From: Sphingomonas lacusdianchii
GTDB lineage: Bacteria > Pseudomonadota > Alphaproteobacteria > Sphingomonadales > Sphingomonadaceae
NCBI RefSeq assembly: GCF_022664395.1
Contig: NZ_JAKRET010000001.1
Location: 248,001 to 312,000, forward strand
Direction of reading: 5' to 3'
DNA: 64,000 nucleotides
How positions within the stretch are numbered: the stretch's first letter is position 1; each line of letters opens with the position of its first letter. This document shows positions 5,998 to 14,559 of this stretch, one piece after another. The notes under the pieces are model-generated. The model worked only from the letters and a program-made list of their open reading frames with translations, did not search any database and had not been told where the DNA came from. Position numbers and translations under genes: made by a program.

Positions 5998-8832
5998 TCA
6001 GAAGCGGAAACGGACGCCGAGCGAATAGACGCGTTCGAGATACTGGATCTGGCGGGTATAGACGTCGCCGGCATCGTTGAACTGGCGGGTCCGCTTGATC
6101 GGGTTGCCGAGCAGGTTGACGATGTCGAAGGCCAGCGTGACGTTCGGTACCGGCGTCAGCGTCGTCGAGAAATCGAGCTGGCCCCGCCCCTTTTCGATCA
6201 CGGCGCGGGTGCGTGGCGATCCGTCCGCGCCTACGTCGAGCGGTTCGATGCTGTAATAGCTGACGAAGTCCGACCGGTAGTTGTACGCCAGCCGCGCGGA
6301 GAAGAAGGAGCGTTCGTACAGACCGACAAGGTTGCCCGACCATTCCGACACCCCGGTGAACGGCACGCGCGTGCCGGCGACATTGGGCGAGGCGCTGAGC
6401 CCGGTGGCAAGGTCGCCGCGCGCGTCGATATAGGTCGCGTTCGCCTGTACGCCGAAGCCGCGCATCCATTCGGGCAGGCTGTCGAAGTCGAGGAAGCTGG
6501 TGAAGGCGACCTCCGCCCCGTTGAACCGGGTCTTGCCGGTATTTTCCGGCCGGTCGAAGCGCGACGGACCATAGCCGAGATCGACCGGAGCAACGGCGAC
6601 GCGCGAAATGAAACCCTGCGCATCGCGGCGGAACAGCGCGCCGGTCAGCGACCCGGTGCGCGAGAAATACCATTCGAGACTGACGTCGTAATTGTCCGAG
6701 GTCAGCGGGTTCAGATCGGGATTGCCGCCCGAAATGTTGCGCAAATTGCTGTTCGGGTCGTTCGGGTTGGGCGGGTTGTTGGGGTCGACGACCGGCGGCG
6801 GCCCGACGGTCAGCGTCGGGTTCAGGTCGAAGAAGTTCGGCCGCGTCCGCGTCTGGGTATAGGCGAGGCGCATTTGCAATTCTTCGTTGAAGCGGACCCG
6901 CGCGCTGACGTTGGGCAGGTAATCGGTATACTCGTTTTCAGCCGTAACCGGGCTGAACGTCGGATTGGCCGGATCGGTCTCGTCCCGCGCGAAGCCGCCG
7001 ATCCGCGTCTTGGTCTTGACCGCGCGCACGCCGACCAGGCCGTCAACGCTCATCGTCGAACCGAGATCGAAGCCGTATTTGAGCTGCGCATAGGTCGCGA
7101 ACGCTTTCTCGTTCGCGCGGAAATTCTCGGTCGGGTTGTAGGCCGGATTGCCGGCGGGCGCGCCGAAGAACGACCGCAGTTCGGCGATGTTCGCGCGGAT
7201 GCTCGGTTCGGTGATCGACGCGAAGGTCTTCACCGGGAAGGCGTTGTCGAATTTGAACGCCGGGCGCGTCGAGCCGATCTCGATCGGCAGTGCCGAGATC
7301 GGGATGCGCTGGTCGGTCAGCGCGCTGCCGTTCAGCGTGTTGATATAGGGCGCGCCACGATCGCGATTGGCGTCGCGGTCGTTGTAGCGGAAGCCGACCT
7401 TGAATTCCTTGAGGAAGCCGTCGCCCAGATCATATTGCGCATCGAAACGGGTCTGAATGTCCTTGCCGCCGACCTTCAGGAATTCCTGGAAGAAGCCGCG
7501 CGTCAGGAAATTGGCGGGATCGGTCACGTCGAAATCGACGAAGTTGAAGCTCGGCCCGCCATAATTGCCGCTGGGCGTTTCGAACACGACGTTGCGGGTC
7601 GGCGAACTGGCGAACAGATAGTCGATATTGTTCAGATTAAAGGTGTAGGCGCTGTCGGTATAGGCGACATCTGCCGACAGGCGCAGGCGGTCGCGCGTCC
7701 AGGTTGCGCCGCCGCCGACCTGATAGGTATCGGTGCGGCCGTTGGCGGACGTGAAATACCCGTCAGGCGTGTTGGCGCCGACCACGGTCGCGCTCTGGGC
7801 GATGGTCGGATTGCCGTCGCGGGTAGTCAGGTTGTTGAGGCGGAACGCGTCGCCGCCGAAGATCGGCACGAACATCCACTGGTTGGAATCATGACCGCGA
7901 TAGCCCTGATACAGGCCGTCGACATAGATTTCGAGTTCGTCGCTCGGCCGCCACTGGAAGGCGGCATTGGCCGAGGGACGCCAGCGCTTGCCGTTGCTGG
8001 TGAAGCGGCCCTGCGCGTCGGGATAGCGGACGCCGGCGGTACCGGCATTGGCGGCGCTGGTGGTGCCGATCACCAGCGACTGTTCGCGCGTCGCGTCGAG
8101 ATAGTTCAGGCCGACATAGGAGGCGTTGACGAGCAGCCCCATCTCGCCGATGCCGGTGTTCCACCGTCCGCTGACCAGGAGGTTGCCGTTCCACGTCAGC
8201 CCGCCCGATTGCTCCCAGTTGACGCCGTTCAGCGAGCCGGAGATTTCGAGGCCCTTGAAGTCGAACGGCCGACGGCCGCGAACGTTGACCTGCCCACCGA
8301 TGCCGCCCTCGATCAGGTTCGCGGTGCTCGATTTATAGACTTCGAGGGCGGCGACGGTGCCGGCCGGGAAATCCTGGATCGCGACGAAGCGCCCTTCGGC
8401 GGTGAAGATCTCGCGGCCATTATAGGTGGTGCTGATATCGGGCAGGCCGCGGATCTGGACCCCGGCCGCCTCGCCCGCGCCACGCGTCACCTGTACGCCG
8501 GTCACGCGCGCAAGCGCGGCGGAGGCGAAGGTGTCGGGGAGCTTGCCGATATCCTCGGCGACGATCGCATCGACGATGCCGTCCGAATTCTGCTTCAACT
8601 GTTGCGCCGATTGCAGGCTGCGGCGCAGGCCGGTGACGACGATATCGCCATCGTCGGTCGCGCTGTCCTGTTCATAGGGCGCGGGTGCGGTCGGGCTGAC
8701 CGACTGGTCGGACGGCGTGGTCGGCTTCGGCGTCTCCTGCGCGCCGGTCTGCGCGAGCGCGGTCAGCGGCAACATGCCGGCGGTGGCGGCCAGCAGCGAC
8801 GCGGATGCGCGCCAGAAATGCTTGCGGTGCAT
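5998..8832 (-). CDS. TonB-dependent receptor (Xanthomonas/Caulobacter type)
   Basis: A 944-residue outer-membrane receptor for TonB/ExbB-driven import, probably of an oligosaccharide. The ATG at 8832 follows GGGAGGAAAT. The signal peptide ends near ALAQ (about residue 28). A low-complexity linker and the sequence DIVVTGLRRSLQSA lead into the plug domain, with VAEDIGKLPD, IRGLPDISTTYNGREIF and the segment GGIGGQVNVRGRRPFDFKG. The rest is beta-barrel ending in the canonical aromatic YSLGVRFRF. It diverges from the GH5-like gene over 181 bases and stands upstream of the GH43 gene on the same strand, a layout typical of small sphingomonad glycan loci. The ligand cannot be read from sequence. Confidence 0.93.
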   Translation of the reverse strand: MHRKHFWRASASLLAATAGMLPLTALAQTGAQETPKPTTPSDQSVSPTAPAPYEQDSATDDGDIVVTGLRRSLQSAQQLKQNSDGIVDAIVAEDIGKLPDTFASAALARVTGVQVTRGAGEAAGVQIRGLPDISTTYNGREIFTAEGRFVAIQDFPAGTVAALEVYKSSTANLIEGGIGGQVNVRGRRPFDFKGLEISGSLNGVNWEQSGGLTWNGNLLVSGRWNTGIGEMGLLVNASYVGLNYLDATREQSLVIGTTSAANAGTAGVRYPDAQGRFTSNGKRWRPSANAAFQWRPSDELEIYVDGLYQGYRGHDSNQWMFVPIFGGDAFRLNNLTTRDGNPTIAQSATVVGANTPDGYFTSANGRTDTYQVGGGATWTRDRLRLSADVAYTDSAYTFNLNNIDYLFASSPTRNVVFETPSGNYGGPSFNFVDFDVTDPANFLTRGFFQEFLKVGGKDIQTRFDAQYDLGDGFLKEFKVGFRYNDRDANRDRGAPYINTLNGSALTDQRIPISALPIEIGSTRPAFKFDNAFPVKTFASITEPSIRANIAELRSFFGAPAGNPAYNPTENFRANEKAFATYAQLKYGFDLGSTMSVDGLVGVRAVKTKTRIGGFARDETDPANPTFSPVTAENEYTDYLPNVSARVRFNEELQMRLAYTQTRTRPNFFDLNPTLTVGPPPVVDPNNPPNPNDPNSNLRNISGGNPDLNPLTSDNYDVSLEWYFSRTGSLTGALFRRDAQGFISRVAVAPVDLGYGPSRFDRPENTGKTRFNGAEVAFTSFLDFDSLPEWMRGFGVQANATYIDARGDLATGLSASPNVAGTRVPFTGVSEWSGNLVGLYERSFFSARLAYNYRSDFVSYYSIEPLDVGADGSPRTRAVIEKGRGQLDFSTTLTPVPNVTLAFDIVNLLGNPIKRTRQFNDAGDVYTRQIQYLERVYSLGVRFRF

Positions 8833-8930
8833 ATTTCCTCCCCAGTTCAAAGCGATGCGGTCTGTCGCCGCCGATTTGTCCGACCTAACAGCGCCGGAAG
8901 ACGTTCACAATACGAATATATGTGATAATT

Positions 8931-8957
8931 GGAAACGGTTACGAAAGAAGCGTTTTC
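8931..8957. promoter_or_regulatory. Possible LacI-type operator half-sites
   Basis: In the divergent TonB-receptor/GH5 promoter region, GGAAACGGTTACG (8931-8943) and GAAGCGTTTTC (8947-8957) resemble the AAACGNTT-type palindromes bound by LacI-family regulators of sugar loci. The pairing is imperfect and no regulator gene is adjacent. Confidence 0.3.
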
Positions 8958-9013
8958 GCTCGCTGGCGGCACCGCGCCGTCGGTCGGGGGAAACGTAAAA
9001 CGGGAGAGAATGA

Positions 9014-10174
9014 ATGAAGGGATTTGTCGTCGCGCTGCTGGGTGCGACCATGCTGACCATGGCGCCGGCCGAGGCGCGCGATCGCTGGAGCGAGGCGCAG
9101 GCCGGGGCTTGGTATGCGAAACAGCCATGGCTGGTCGGCGCGAACTTCACGCCCGCCAGCGCGATCAACCAGCTGGAGATGTGGCAGGCCGAGACATGGG
9201 ATCCGCAGCGGATCGATTACGAGCTGAACCTCGCGCAGGGAATCGGCATGAACACGATGCGCGTGTTCCTGCACGACCAGCTGTGGACGCAGGATGCGGA
9301 GGGCTTCAGGCGGCGGATCGACGAGTTTCTGCAGATCGCGGCGCGGCACAAGATCAAGCCGCTGTTCGTGCTGTTCGACAGCTGCTGGGACCCGAACCCG
9401 AAGCTAGGGCCGCAGCATCCGCCGATCCCCGGCGTGCATAATTCGGGTTGGGTCCAGGGGCCGGGCATGGCGGGCCTGCGCGACCGCAGCCGCTATCCGG
9501 CGTACAAGGCCTATGTGCAGGGCGTGATCGGCGCGTTCGGACGCGACGAGCGCGTGCTCGGCTGGGACGTCTGGAACGAACCCGACAATGGCGCCGACCA
9601 GTATAAGGGTCAGGAGGGCAAGGAGCCGATGGTCCGCGCGCTGCTGGCGCAGGTGTTCGACTGGGCACGCGATGCCGATCCGATGCAGCCGATCACCTCG
9701 GGCGTGTGGATCGGCGACGACTGGACGCCGGGGGGCAAGGCATCGGCGATGGCGAAGCTGCAACTGGCGCAGTCGGACGTCATCACCTTCCACGACTATA
9801 GCTGGCCCGAGACGTTCGAGGGGCGCATCCGCCAGCTGCTGCCGTATAACCGGCCGATCATCTGCACCGAATATATGGCGCGCGGGAACGGATCGACGTT
9901 CGACGGATCGCTGCCGATCGCCAAACGCTACAATGTCGGCATGATGAACTGGGGGTTCGTCGATGGCAAGACGCAGACGCGGCTGCCCTGGGACAGCTGG
10001 CAGAAACCCTATGTGATGGCCGAGCCGACCATCTGGTTCCACGAGGTGTTCCGCGCCGACGGCACGCCCTATCGCACCGCCGAGACCGATCTGATCCGCC
10101 GGCTGGCAACGGCGCCCAAGGGCGTGGTGCCGGTGCCGCCAACGGCAGCGCCGGTCCCGCGCCGCCGCCGCTGA
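9014..10174 (+). CDS. GH5-like exported glycoside hydrolase
   Basis: A 386-residue protein with a short signal peptide (MKGFVVALLGATMLTMAPAEA). Its (beta/alpha)8 core carries the two glutamates expected of clan GH-A retaining glycosidases: acid/base Glu189 in WDVWNEPDN and nucleophile Glu286 in ICTEYMARG. The ATG at 9014 follows GGGAGAG at proper spacing. It diverges from the TonB receptor and ends before a clear terminator. Relatives annotated as cellulase-family or mannanase-like enzymes share this shape; the substrate is not determined. The C-terminus (PKGVVPVPPTAAPVPRRRR) is Pro/Arg-rich and probably unstructured. Confidence 0.8.
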   Translation: MKGFVVALLGATMLTMAPAEARDRWSEAQAGAWYAKQPWLVGANFTPASAINQLEMWQAETWDPQRIDYELNLAQGIGMNTMRVFLHDQLWTQDAEGFRRRIDEFLQIAARHKIKPLFVLFDSCWDPNPKLGPQHPPIPGVHNSGWVQGPGMAGLRDRSRYPAYKAYVQGVIGAFGRDERVLGWDVWNEPDNGADQYKGQEGKEPMVRALLAQVFDWARDADPMQPITSGVWIGDDWTPGGKASAMAKLQLAQSDVITFHDYSWPETFEGRIRQLLPYNRPIICTEYMARGNGSTFDGSLPIAKRYNVGMMNWGFVDGKTQTRLPWDSWQKPYVMAEPTIWFHEVFRADGTPYRTAETDLIRRLATAPKGVVPVPPTAAPVPRRRR

Positions 10175-10181
10175 CATCCGG

Positions 10182-10223
10182 CCTGCCCGCCGTCATTCGG
10201 TGTCGACGGCGGGCGGCTTTTCT
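10182..10223 (+). terminator. Rho-independent terminator
   Basis: A 10-bp stem GCCCGCCGTC/GACGGCGGGC (10185-10194 with 10205-10214) is followed by GGCTTTTCT. It sits directly after the GH5-like gene. Confidence 0.85.
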
Positions 10224-10277
10224 AACCTCTTGGTAATTCTTTAACCGTATCCTGTGGCCTTCCACGGGGAGTCGCCG

Positions 10278-12362
10278 GTGCATCTCTCGATCTCGACCAA
10301 GGTAACCGTTGCCTGTGCCGCCGTGCTGTTGCCGTCGCTGTTGCTGCTGGCGAGCTGGCTGCATATCGGGGCGGAGGTCGGATCGGCGGCGGGGCATATC
10401 GGCCATCTGACCGAATTGCTGCGTGGGCAGGACCGGCAGGACGCGGCGCAGCGCGCGCTGCGGCTGTCGATCGGCGAGGCGACCCGGCTGGCCGAACGGC
10501 ACGGCACCGTGCCCGAGGCGCAGTGGCACGCGCTGTCCGCCGAGTTGCGGGCGTTCCGCACATTGTCCAATGTCACCGCGACCGATCCGGACCGGGCGCT
10601 GCCGGCCGAATTGCGGGCGGCGCTGGCGCAGACCCGCAGCGCGACAATGGCGTTCGTGCCGATCGGACAGGAACTGATCGACACCGCGCGGCGCGACCCC
10701 GACGGCATCAAGCCGGCGATGCCGCATTTCCTCGACGCGCTGAAGCGGCTGGAAAGCGAACGGACGAAGACCCGCGACGTGCTGGGCCGCGCGATCGGCG
10801 ATGCCGCCGACGATGCCATCGCGCTCAACCATCGCGGTACGTTCCGCGCGCTGTTGAGTGCGGGAGCGGTGATCCTGACGCTGCTGATCATGGCGTTGTG
10901 GCTGCACCTGCGCGTGATCGAACCGATCACCGCGATCGCCGGCATCCTGCGCGCGTTCCGGGCGGATCGTCCGGTCGGGCAGAGCGTGCCCTGTCTCGAC
11001 CGGCGCGACGAGGTCGGCGACCTCGCGCGGGGCGTTTCCGAATATAATAAGGCGATGGAGGCGCAGCGCAGTGCGCAACGCCGCGTCGATTTCCTCGCCC
11101 ATCACGACGCGCTGACCGGCCTGCCCAACCGGCTGCTGTTCGAGAACCGGCTGGCCCATGAACTGATCCGCGCGCGCCGGACCGGCGAAAAGGTCACGCT
11201 GTTCGCGATCGATCTGGACGAATTCAAGAGCATCAACGACCGCTGCGGCCATGCCGGCGGCGACGACGCATTGCGGCGAGCGGCGAAGCTGTTGTCGGGC
11301 TGCGTGCGCGCCAGCGATCTCGTCGCGCGGATCGGCGGCGACGAATTCGCCATCATCCAGGTCGCGCCGGCGCAGCCCGCCGCCGCCGAGGCGCTGTTGC
11401 GGCGCATCGCGCGCGCGACCGAAGCGACGCTGAGCGCCGACGTACCGATCCAGATGAGCATCGGCGTCGCGATCTCCTCGCCCGATCAGGGCGGCGACGA
11501 TCTGCACAACCTTGCCGACATGGCGCTGTACCGGGCGAAGTCGGACGGGCGGAACACCGCGCGATTCTTCGATACCGGGTTGCTGGAGGAAGTCAGCCTG
11601 CGCAACCGGCTGGGCCGCGATCTGGAACGCGCGATCGATGCGAACCAGCTCTACCTCGCCTATCAGCCGATCGCGACGCCCGAGGGACGGATCACCGGGT
11701 TCGAGGCGCTGTTGCGCTGGACCCATACCGACCTCGGCAACATCCGCCCCGACATCTTCATCCCCATCGCCGAAGCCACCGGGCAGATCGGGCGGATCGG
11801 GCATTGGGTCGCCGATACGGCGATGGCCGCCGCCGCGCAGTGGCCCGCCACGATCAAGCTGGCGCTGAACCTGTCCCCGCTCCAATTCCGCGATGCCGAG
11901 CTGGCGGGCAGCCTGCTCGATCTTGCCACCAAGCACGGCATCGCCACCGACCGGCTGGAGCTGGAAGTGACCGAGAGCGCGACGCTGCTCGACCAGCATC
12001 GCCACGCCGTGCAGACGACGCTGCGCCGGTTGCAGGCGGCGGGCGCGATCCTGGCGATGGACGATTTCGGGACCGGCCATTCGTCGCTGAGCAACCTGAA
12101 GGAATTCACCTTCGACAAGCTGAAGATCGATCGCAGCTTCGTCGCGACGATGCTGACCGACGATGCATCCGCCGTGATCGTCAAGGCAACGATCGGCCTC
12201 GGCAAGAGCCTGGGCATGTCGATCGTCGCCGAAGGGGTCGAGACCGCCGAGCAACTGGCACAGCTGCGCGAATGGGGCTGCGACCAGTTGCAGGGATATC
12301 ATATCGGTCGGCCGATGCGCGTCGTCGATCACCTGCTGGCGCCCGCCGAACTGGCGATCTGA
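10278..12362 (+). CDS. Membrane GGDEF/EAL cyclic-di-GMP signalling protein
   Basis: A 694-residue inner-membrane protein. GTG at 10278 was chosen because GGGGAG ends 6 bases upstream; GTG 10254 is in frame without such a site. A first membrane helix lies at about 10-30, then a periplasmic region of roughly 170 residues, a second helix at about 195-215 and a HAMP-like linker. The GGDEF domain has an intact GGDEF at 353-357, so diguanylate cyclase activity is possible. The EAL domain has EAL at 476-478, with metal-site blocks (NLSPLQFRD, EVTESATL, DDFGTGHSS, KIDRSFV) that look complete, so it may also degrade cyclic-di-GMP. The periplasmic part matches no sensor domain I recognise. It stands alone after the terminator. 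Confidence 0.92.
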   Translation: MHLSISTKVTVACAAVLLPSLLLLASWLHIGAEVGSAAGHIGHLTELLRGQDRQDAAQRALRLSIGEATRLAERHGTVPEAQWHALSAELRAFRTLSNVTATDPDRALPAELRAALAQTRSATMAFVPIGQELIDTARRDPDGIKPAMPHFLDALKRLESERTKTRDVLGRAIGDAADDAIALNHRGTFRALLSAGAVILTLLIMALWLHLRVIEPITAIAGILRAFRADRPVGQSVPCLDRRDEVGDLARGVSEYNKAMEAQRSAQRRVDFLAHHDALTGLPNRLLFENRLAHELIRARRTGEKVTLFAIDLDEFKSINDRCGHAGGDDALRRAAKLLSGCVRASDLVARIGGDEFAIIQVAPAQPAAAEALLRRIARATEATLSADVPIQMSIGVAISSPDQGGDDLHNLADMALYRAKSDGRNTARFFDTGLLEEVSLRNRLGRDLERAIDANQLYLAYQPIATPEGRITGFEALLRWTHTDLGNIRPDIFIPIAEATGQIGRIGHWVADTAMAAAAQWPATIKLALNLSPLQFRDAELAGSLLDLATKHGIATDRLELEVTESATLLDQHRHAVQTTLRRLQAAGAILAMDDFGTGHSSLSNLKEFTFDKLKIDRSFVATMLTDDASAVIVKATIGLGKSLGMSIVAEGVETAEQLAQLREWGCDQLQGYHIGRPMRVVDHLLAPAELAI

Positions 12363-12408
12363 CCGACGCGGCCTTGCGCGCCGGCCGTTCAGCCGCCAAG
12401 CAGCGGCG

Positions 12409-12861
12409 ATGCGCATCGCCCTGTACGAACCCGAAATCGCCGGCAATGTCGGAGCCGTCATGCGGCTTGGCGCCTGCCTCGGCGTCGCGGTCGACCTGAT
12501 CGAGCCACTGGGGTTCGCATGGGACGACCGGCGGGTGCGGCGGACGGCGATGGACTATATCGACCATGTCGCGGTCACCCGCCATGCCGGCTTCGACGCT
12601 TTCCGGTCGGCGGTGGCGCCGCCCCGGCTGGTGCTGTTCACGACCAAGAGCGACCGGTCGGCCTATGACTTCGCGTTCCGGGCGGACGACGTGCTGTTGT
12701 TCGGCAAGGAAAGCGCCGGGGTTCCACCCGCGATTGCCGATGCATGCGACGAACGGCTGCGCCTGCCGATCCGGGCCGAAGTGCGGTCGATGAACCTTGC
12801 CACCGCCGCCGCGCTGGCGCTGGGCGAGGCGCTGCGCCAAACGGGCGGCCTGCCCGGCTGA
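12409..12861 (+). CDS. trmL: tRNA (cytidine(34)-2'-O)-methyltransferase
   Basis: A 150-residue SPOUT-class methyltransferase that 2'-O-methylates the wobble base of certain leucine tRNAs. Family signatures are visible: IALYEPEIAGNVGAVMRL at the N-terminus, LLFGKESAGVP as the SAM-binding knot segment and IRAEVRSMNLATAAALAL in the C-terminal knot. Length is normal for TrmL (about 150-160). It starts 46 bases after the GGDEF/EAL gene and ends 109 bases before paoA, without clear functional ties to either. Confidence 0.93.
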   Translation: MRIALYEPEIAGNVGAVMRLGACLGVAVDLIEPLGFAWDDRRVRRTAMDYIDHVAVTRHAGFDAFRSAVAPPRLVLFTTKSDRSAYDFAFRADDVLLFGKESAGVPPAIADACDERLRLPIRAEVRSMNLATAAALALGEALRQTGGLPG

Positions 12862-12970
12862 TCGTACCGTTTCGCGCGATAGCGTACGTTCGTCGTGCGC
12901 GCGGGGCGATCGGCGCGTTCGTGCGTTGTCCCGGTCTCCGGGATATTCCCCGACAAGGATGATCGATCGA

Positions 12971-13609
12971 ATGGCGGACAGGCCTGAACTGGAAATCACG
13001 CGCCGCGGCGTGTTGGCGAGCGGTGCGATGGGTGCCGCAATTGCCGTGGCGCCGGGCGCGGCGGTCGCGCAGAACGCGCCCGAACCGCAGGCACCACCGA
13101 CCATGCCGGTTCGGTTCAAGGTCAATGGCAGGCCGCAGCAGTTGACGCTCGACACGCGGACCACGCTGCTCGACGCGTTGCGCGAGCATCTGCACCTGAC
13201 CGGCACCAAGAAGGGATGCGACCATGGCCAGTGCGGTGCCTGTACGGTGCTGGTCGGCGGCAAGCGCATCAATTCCTGCCTGACGCTGGCGGTGATGCAC
13301 GAGGGCGACGAGATCGTGACGATCGAGGGGCTCGGCACGCCCGACAAGCTGCACCCGATGCAGGCGGCGTTCGTGAAGCACGACGGGTATCAGTGCGGCT
13401 ATTGCACCCCCGGCCAGATATGTTCCGCGGTCGCCGTGCTCGACGAGATACGGCGCGGCGTGCCGAGCCATGTACAGGCGGACCTGACGAAACGCCCCGC
13501 CGCCAGCAACATGGAAATGCGCGAACGGATGAGCGGCAACATCTGCCGCTGCGGCGCCTATTCCAACATCGCCGATGCGATGGCCGACGTAGCGGGGGTG
13601 AAGGCATGA
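12971..13609 (+). CDS. paoA: Aldehyde oxidoreductase [2Fe-2S] subunit, Tat-exported
   Basis: A 212-residue iron-sulfur subunit of a xanthine-oxidase-family aldehyde oxidoreductase of the E. coli PaoABC type, which oxidises aromatic and other aldehydes in the periplasm. The N-terminus has a twin-arginine motif (TRRGVLASG) and a hydrophobic stretch ending near AVAQ, so the folded complex is probably exported by Tat. The plant-type cluster is bound by [13 protein letters not shown] plus a later Cys; the second cluster by [10 protein letters not shown] and CRCGAY. ATG 12971 and ATG 12959 are both in frame; the former keeps the Tat region compact and lies 11 bases after AAGGA. It overlaps paoB by four bases. 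Confidence 0.92.
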   Translation: MADRPELEITRRGVLASGAMGAAIAVAPGAAVAQNAPEPQAPPTMPVRFKVNGRPQQLTLDTRTTLLDALREHLHLTGTKKGCDHGQCGACTVLVGGKRINSCLTLAVMHEGDEIVTIEGLGTPDKLHPMQAAFVKHDGYQCGYCTPGQICSAVAVLDEIRRGVPSHVQADLTKRPAASNMEMRERMSGNICRCGAYSNIADAMADVAGVKA

Positions 13610-14556
13610 GAGCGTTCACCTATGAACGGGCGAAGGACGCGGTCGAGGCCGCACGGATCGTCGCCGGTCGCCCCGATGCCAAGTTCATCGCCGGCGGCAC
13701 CAACCTGCTCGACCTGATGAAGCTGGAAATCGAGACGCCGACGCATCTGGTCGACGTACAGGACCTGGGCTTCGACAAGATCGAGAAGACCCGTGACGGC
13801 GGCCTGCGGATCGGTGCGCTGGTCACCAACACCGATCTGGCCGCCGACGAGCGGGTGCGGCGCGATTACGGCGTGCTGACCCGCGCGATCGTCGCCGGGG
13901 CATCGGGCCAGTTGCGCAACAAGGCGTCGACCGCCGGCAATCTGCTGCAGCGGACCCGCTGCCCCTATTTCTACGACACCAATATGGCGTGCAACAAGCG
14001 CAAGCCGGGGTCGGGGTGCGCGGCGATCGGCGGGTATTCACGGCAATTGGGGGTGATCGGCGTCAGCAACGCCTGTATCGCGACCTTTCCCGGCGACATG
14101 GCCGTGGCGATGCGCGTGCTAGACGCCGCGATCGAGACGGTCGACGGCGGCGGGCAGAAGCGCAGCATCCCGATCGCCGAGTTCCATCGGCTATGGGGCG
14201 ACCGGCCCGAGATCGACACGGTATTGAAGCCCGGCGAGCTGATAACCGCCGTCACCCTGCCCCGCCCGATCGGTGGCCGGCATTTCTACGAGAAGGTGCG
14301 CGACCGGGCGTCCTATGCCTATGCACTGGTGTCGGTCGCGGCGGTGATCCAGCGCGACGGCACCGGGCGCGTCGCGTTCGGCGGCGTGGCCCCCCGGCCG
14401 TGGCGTGTCGAGGCGGCGGACGCGCTGCTGCCGCAAGGGGCCGCCGCCGTCACCGCCCGCGCCTTTCAGGGCGCGACCCCGACCAGGGACAATGCGTTCA
14501 AGTTGCCGCTCGCGACCCGCGCGCTGGCATCGGTCATCGCGCAAGCCAAGGCGTAA
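13606..14556 (+). CDS. paoB: Aldehyde oxidoreductase FAD subunit
   Basis: A 316-residue FAD-binding subunit that passes electrons from the iron-sulfur subunit to the acceptor. The FAD-binding block [13 protein letters not shown] is near the N-terminus. A Cys-rich insert ([20 protein letters not shown], then GC) matches the extra [4Fe-4S] site known in E. coli PaoB and absent from ordinary xanthine dehydrogenases. The C-terminal CO-dehydrogenase flavoprotein domain follows. Its ATG overlaps the paoA stop (ATGA), implying translational coupling. Lacking its own signal peptide, it is presumably carried out with PaoA. Confidence 0.92.
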   Translation: MRAFTYERAKDAVEAARIVAGRPDAKFIAGGTNLLDLMKLEIETPTHLVDVQDLGFDKIEKTRDGGLRIGALVTNTDLAADERVRRDYGVLTRAIVAGASGQLRNKASTAGNLLQRTRCPYFYDTNMACNKRKPGSGCAAIGGYSRQLGVIGVSNACIATFPGDMAVAMRVLDAAIETVDGGGQKRSIPIAEFHRLWGDRPEIDTVLKPGELITAVTLPRPIGGRHFYEKVRDRASYAYALVSVAAVIQRDGTGRVAFGGVAPRPWRVEAADALLPQGAAAVTARAFQGATPTRDNAFKLPLATRALASVIAQAKA

Positions 14557-14559
14557 TCC

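Noticed and set aside
5932..8925. Open frame of 997 codons opposite the first TonB receptor
   Set aside because: High GC and strong codon bias keep the opposite strand open. The protein has no domain and is Arg/Val/Ala-rich, and the receptor on the other strand is unambiguous.
9858..12461. Open frame of 867 codons opposite the GGDEF/EAL gene
   Set aside because: Antisense shadow. The GGDEF and EAL motifs on the plus strand are intact.
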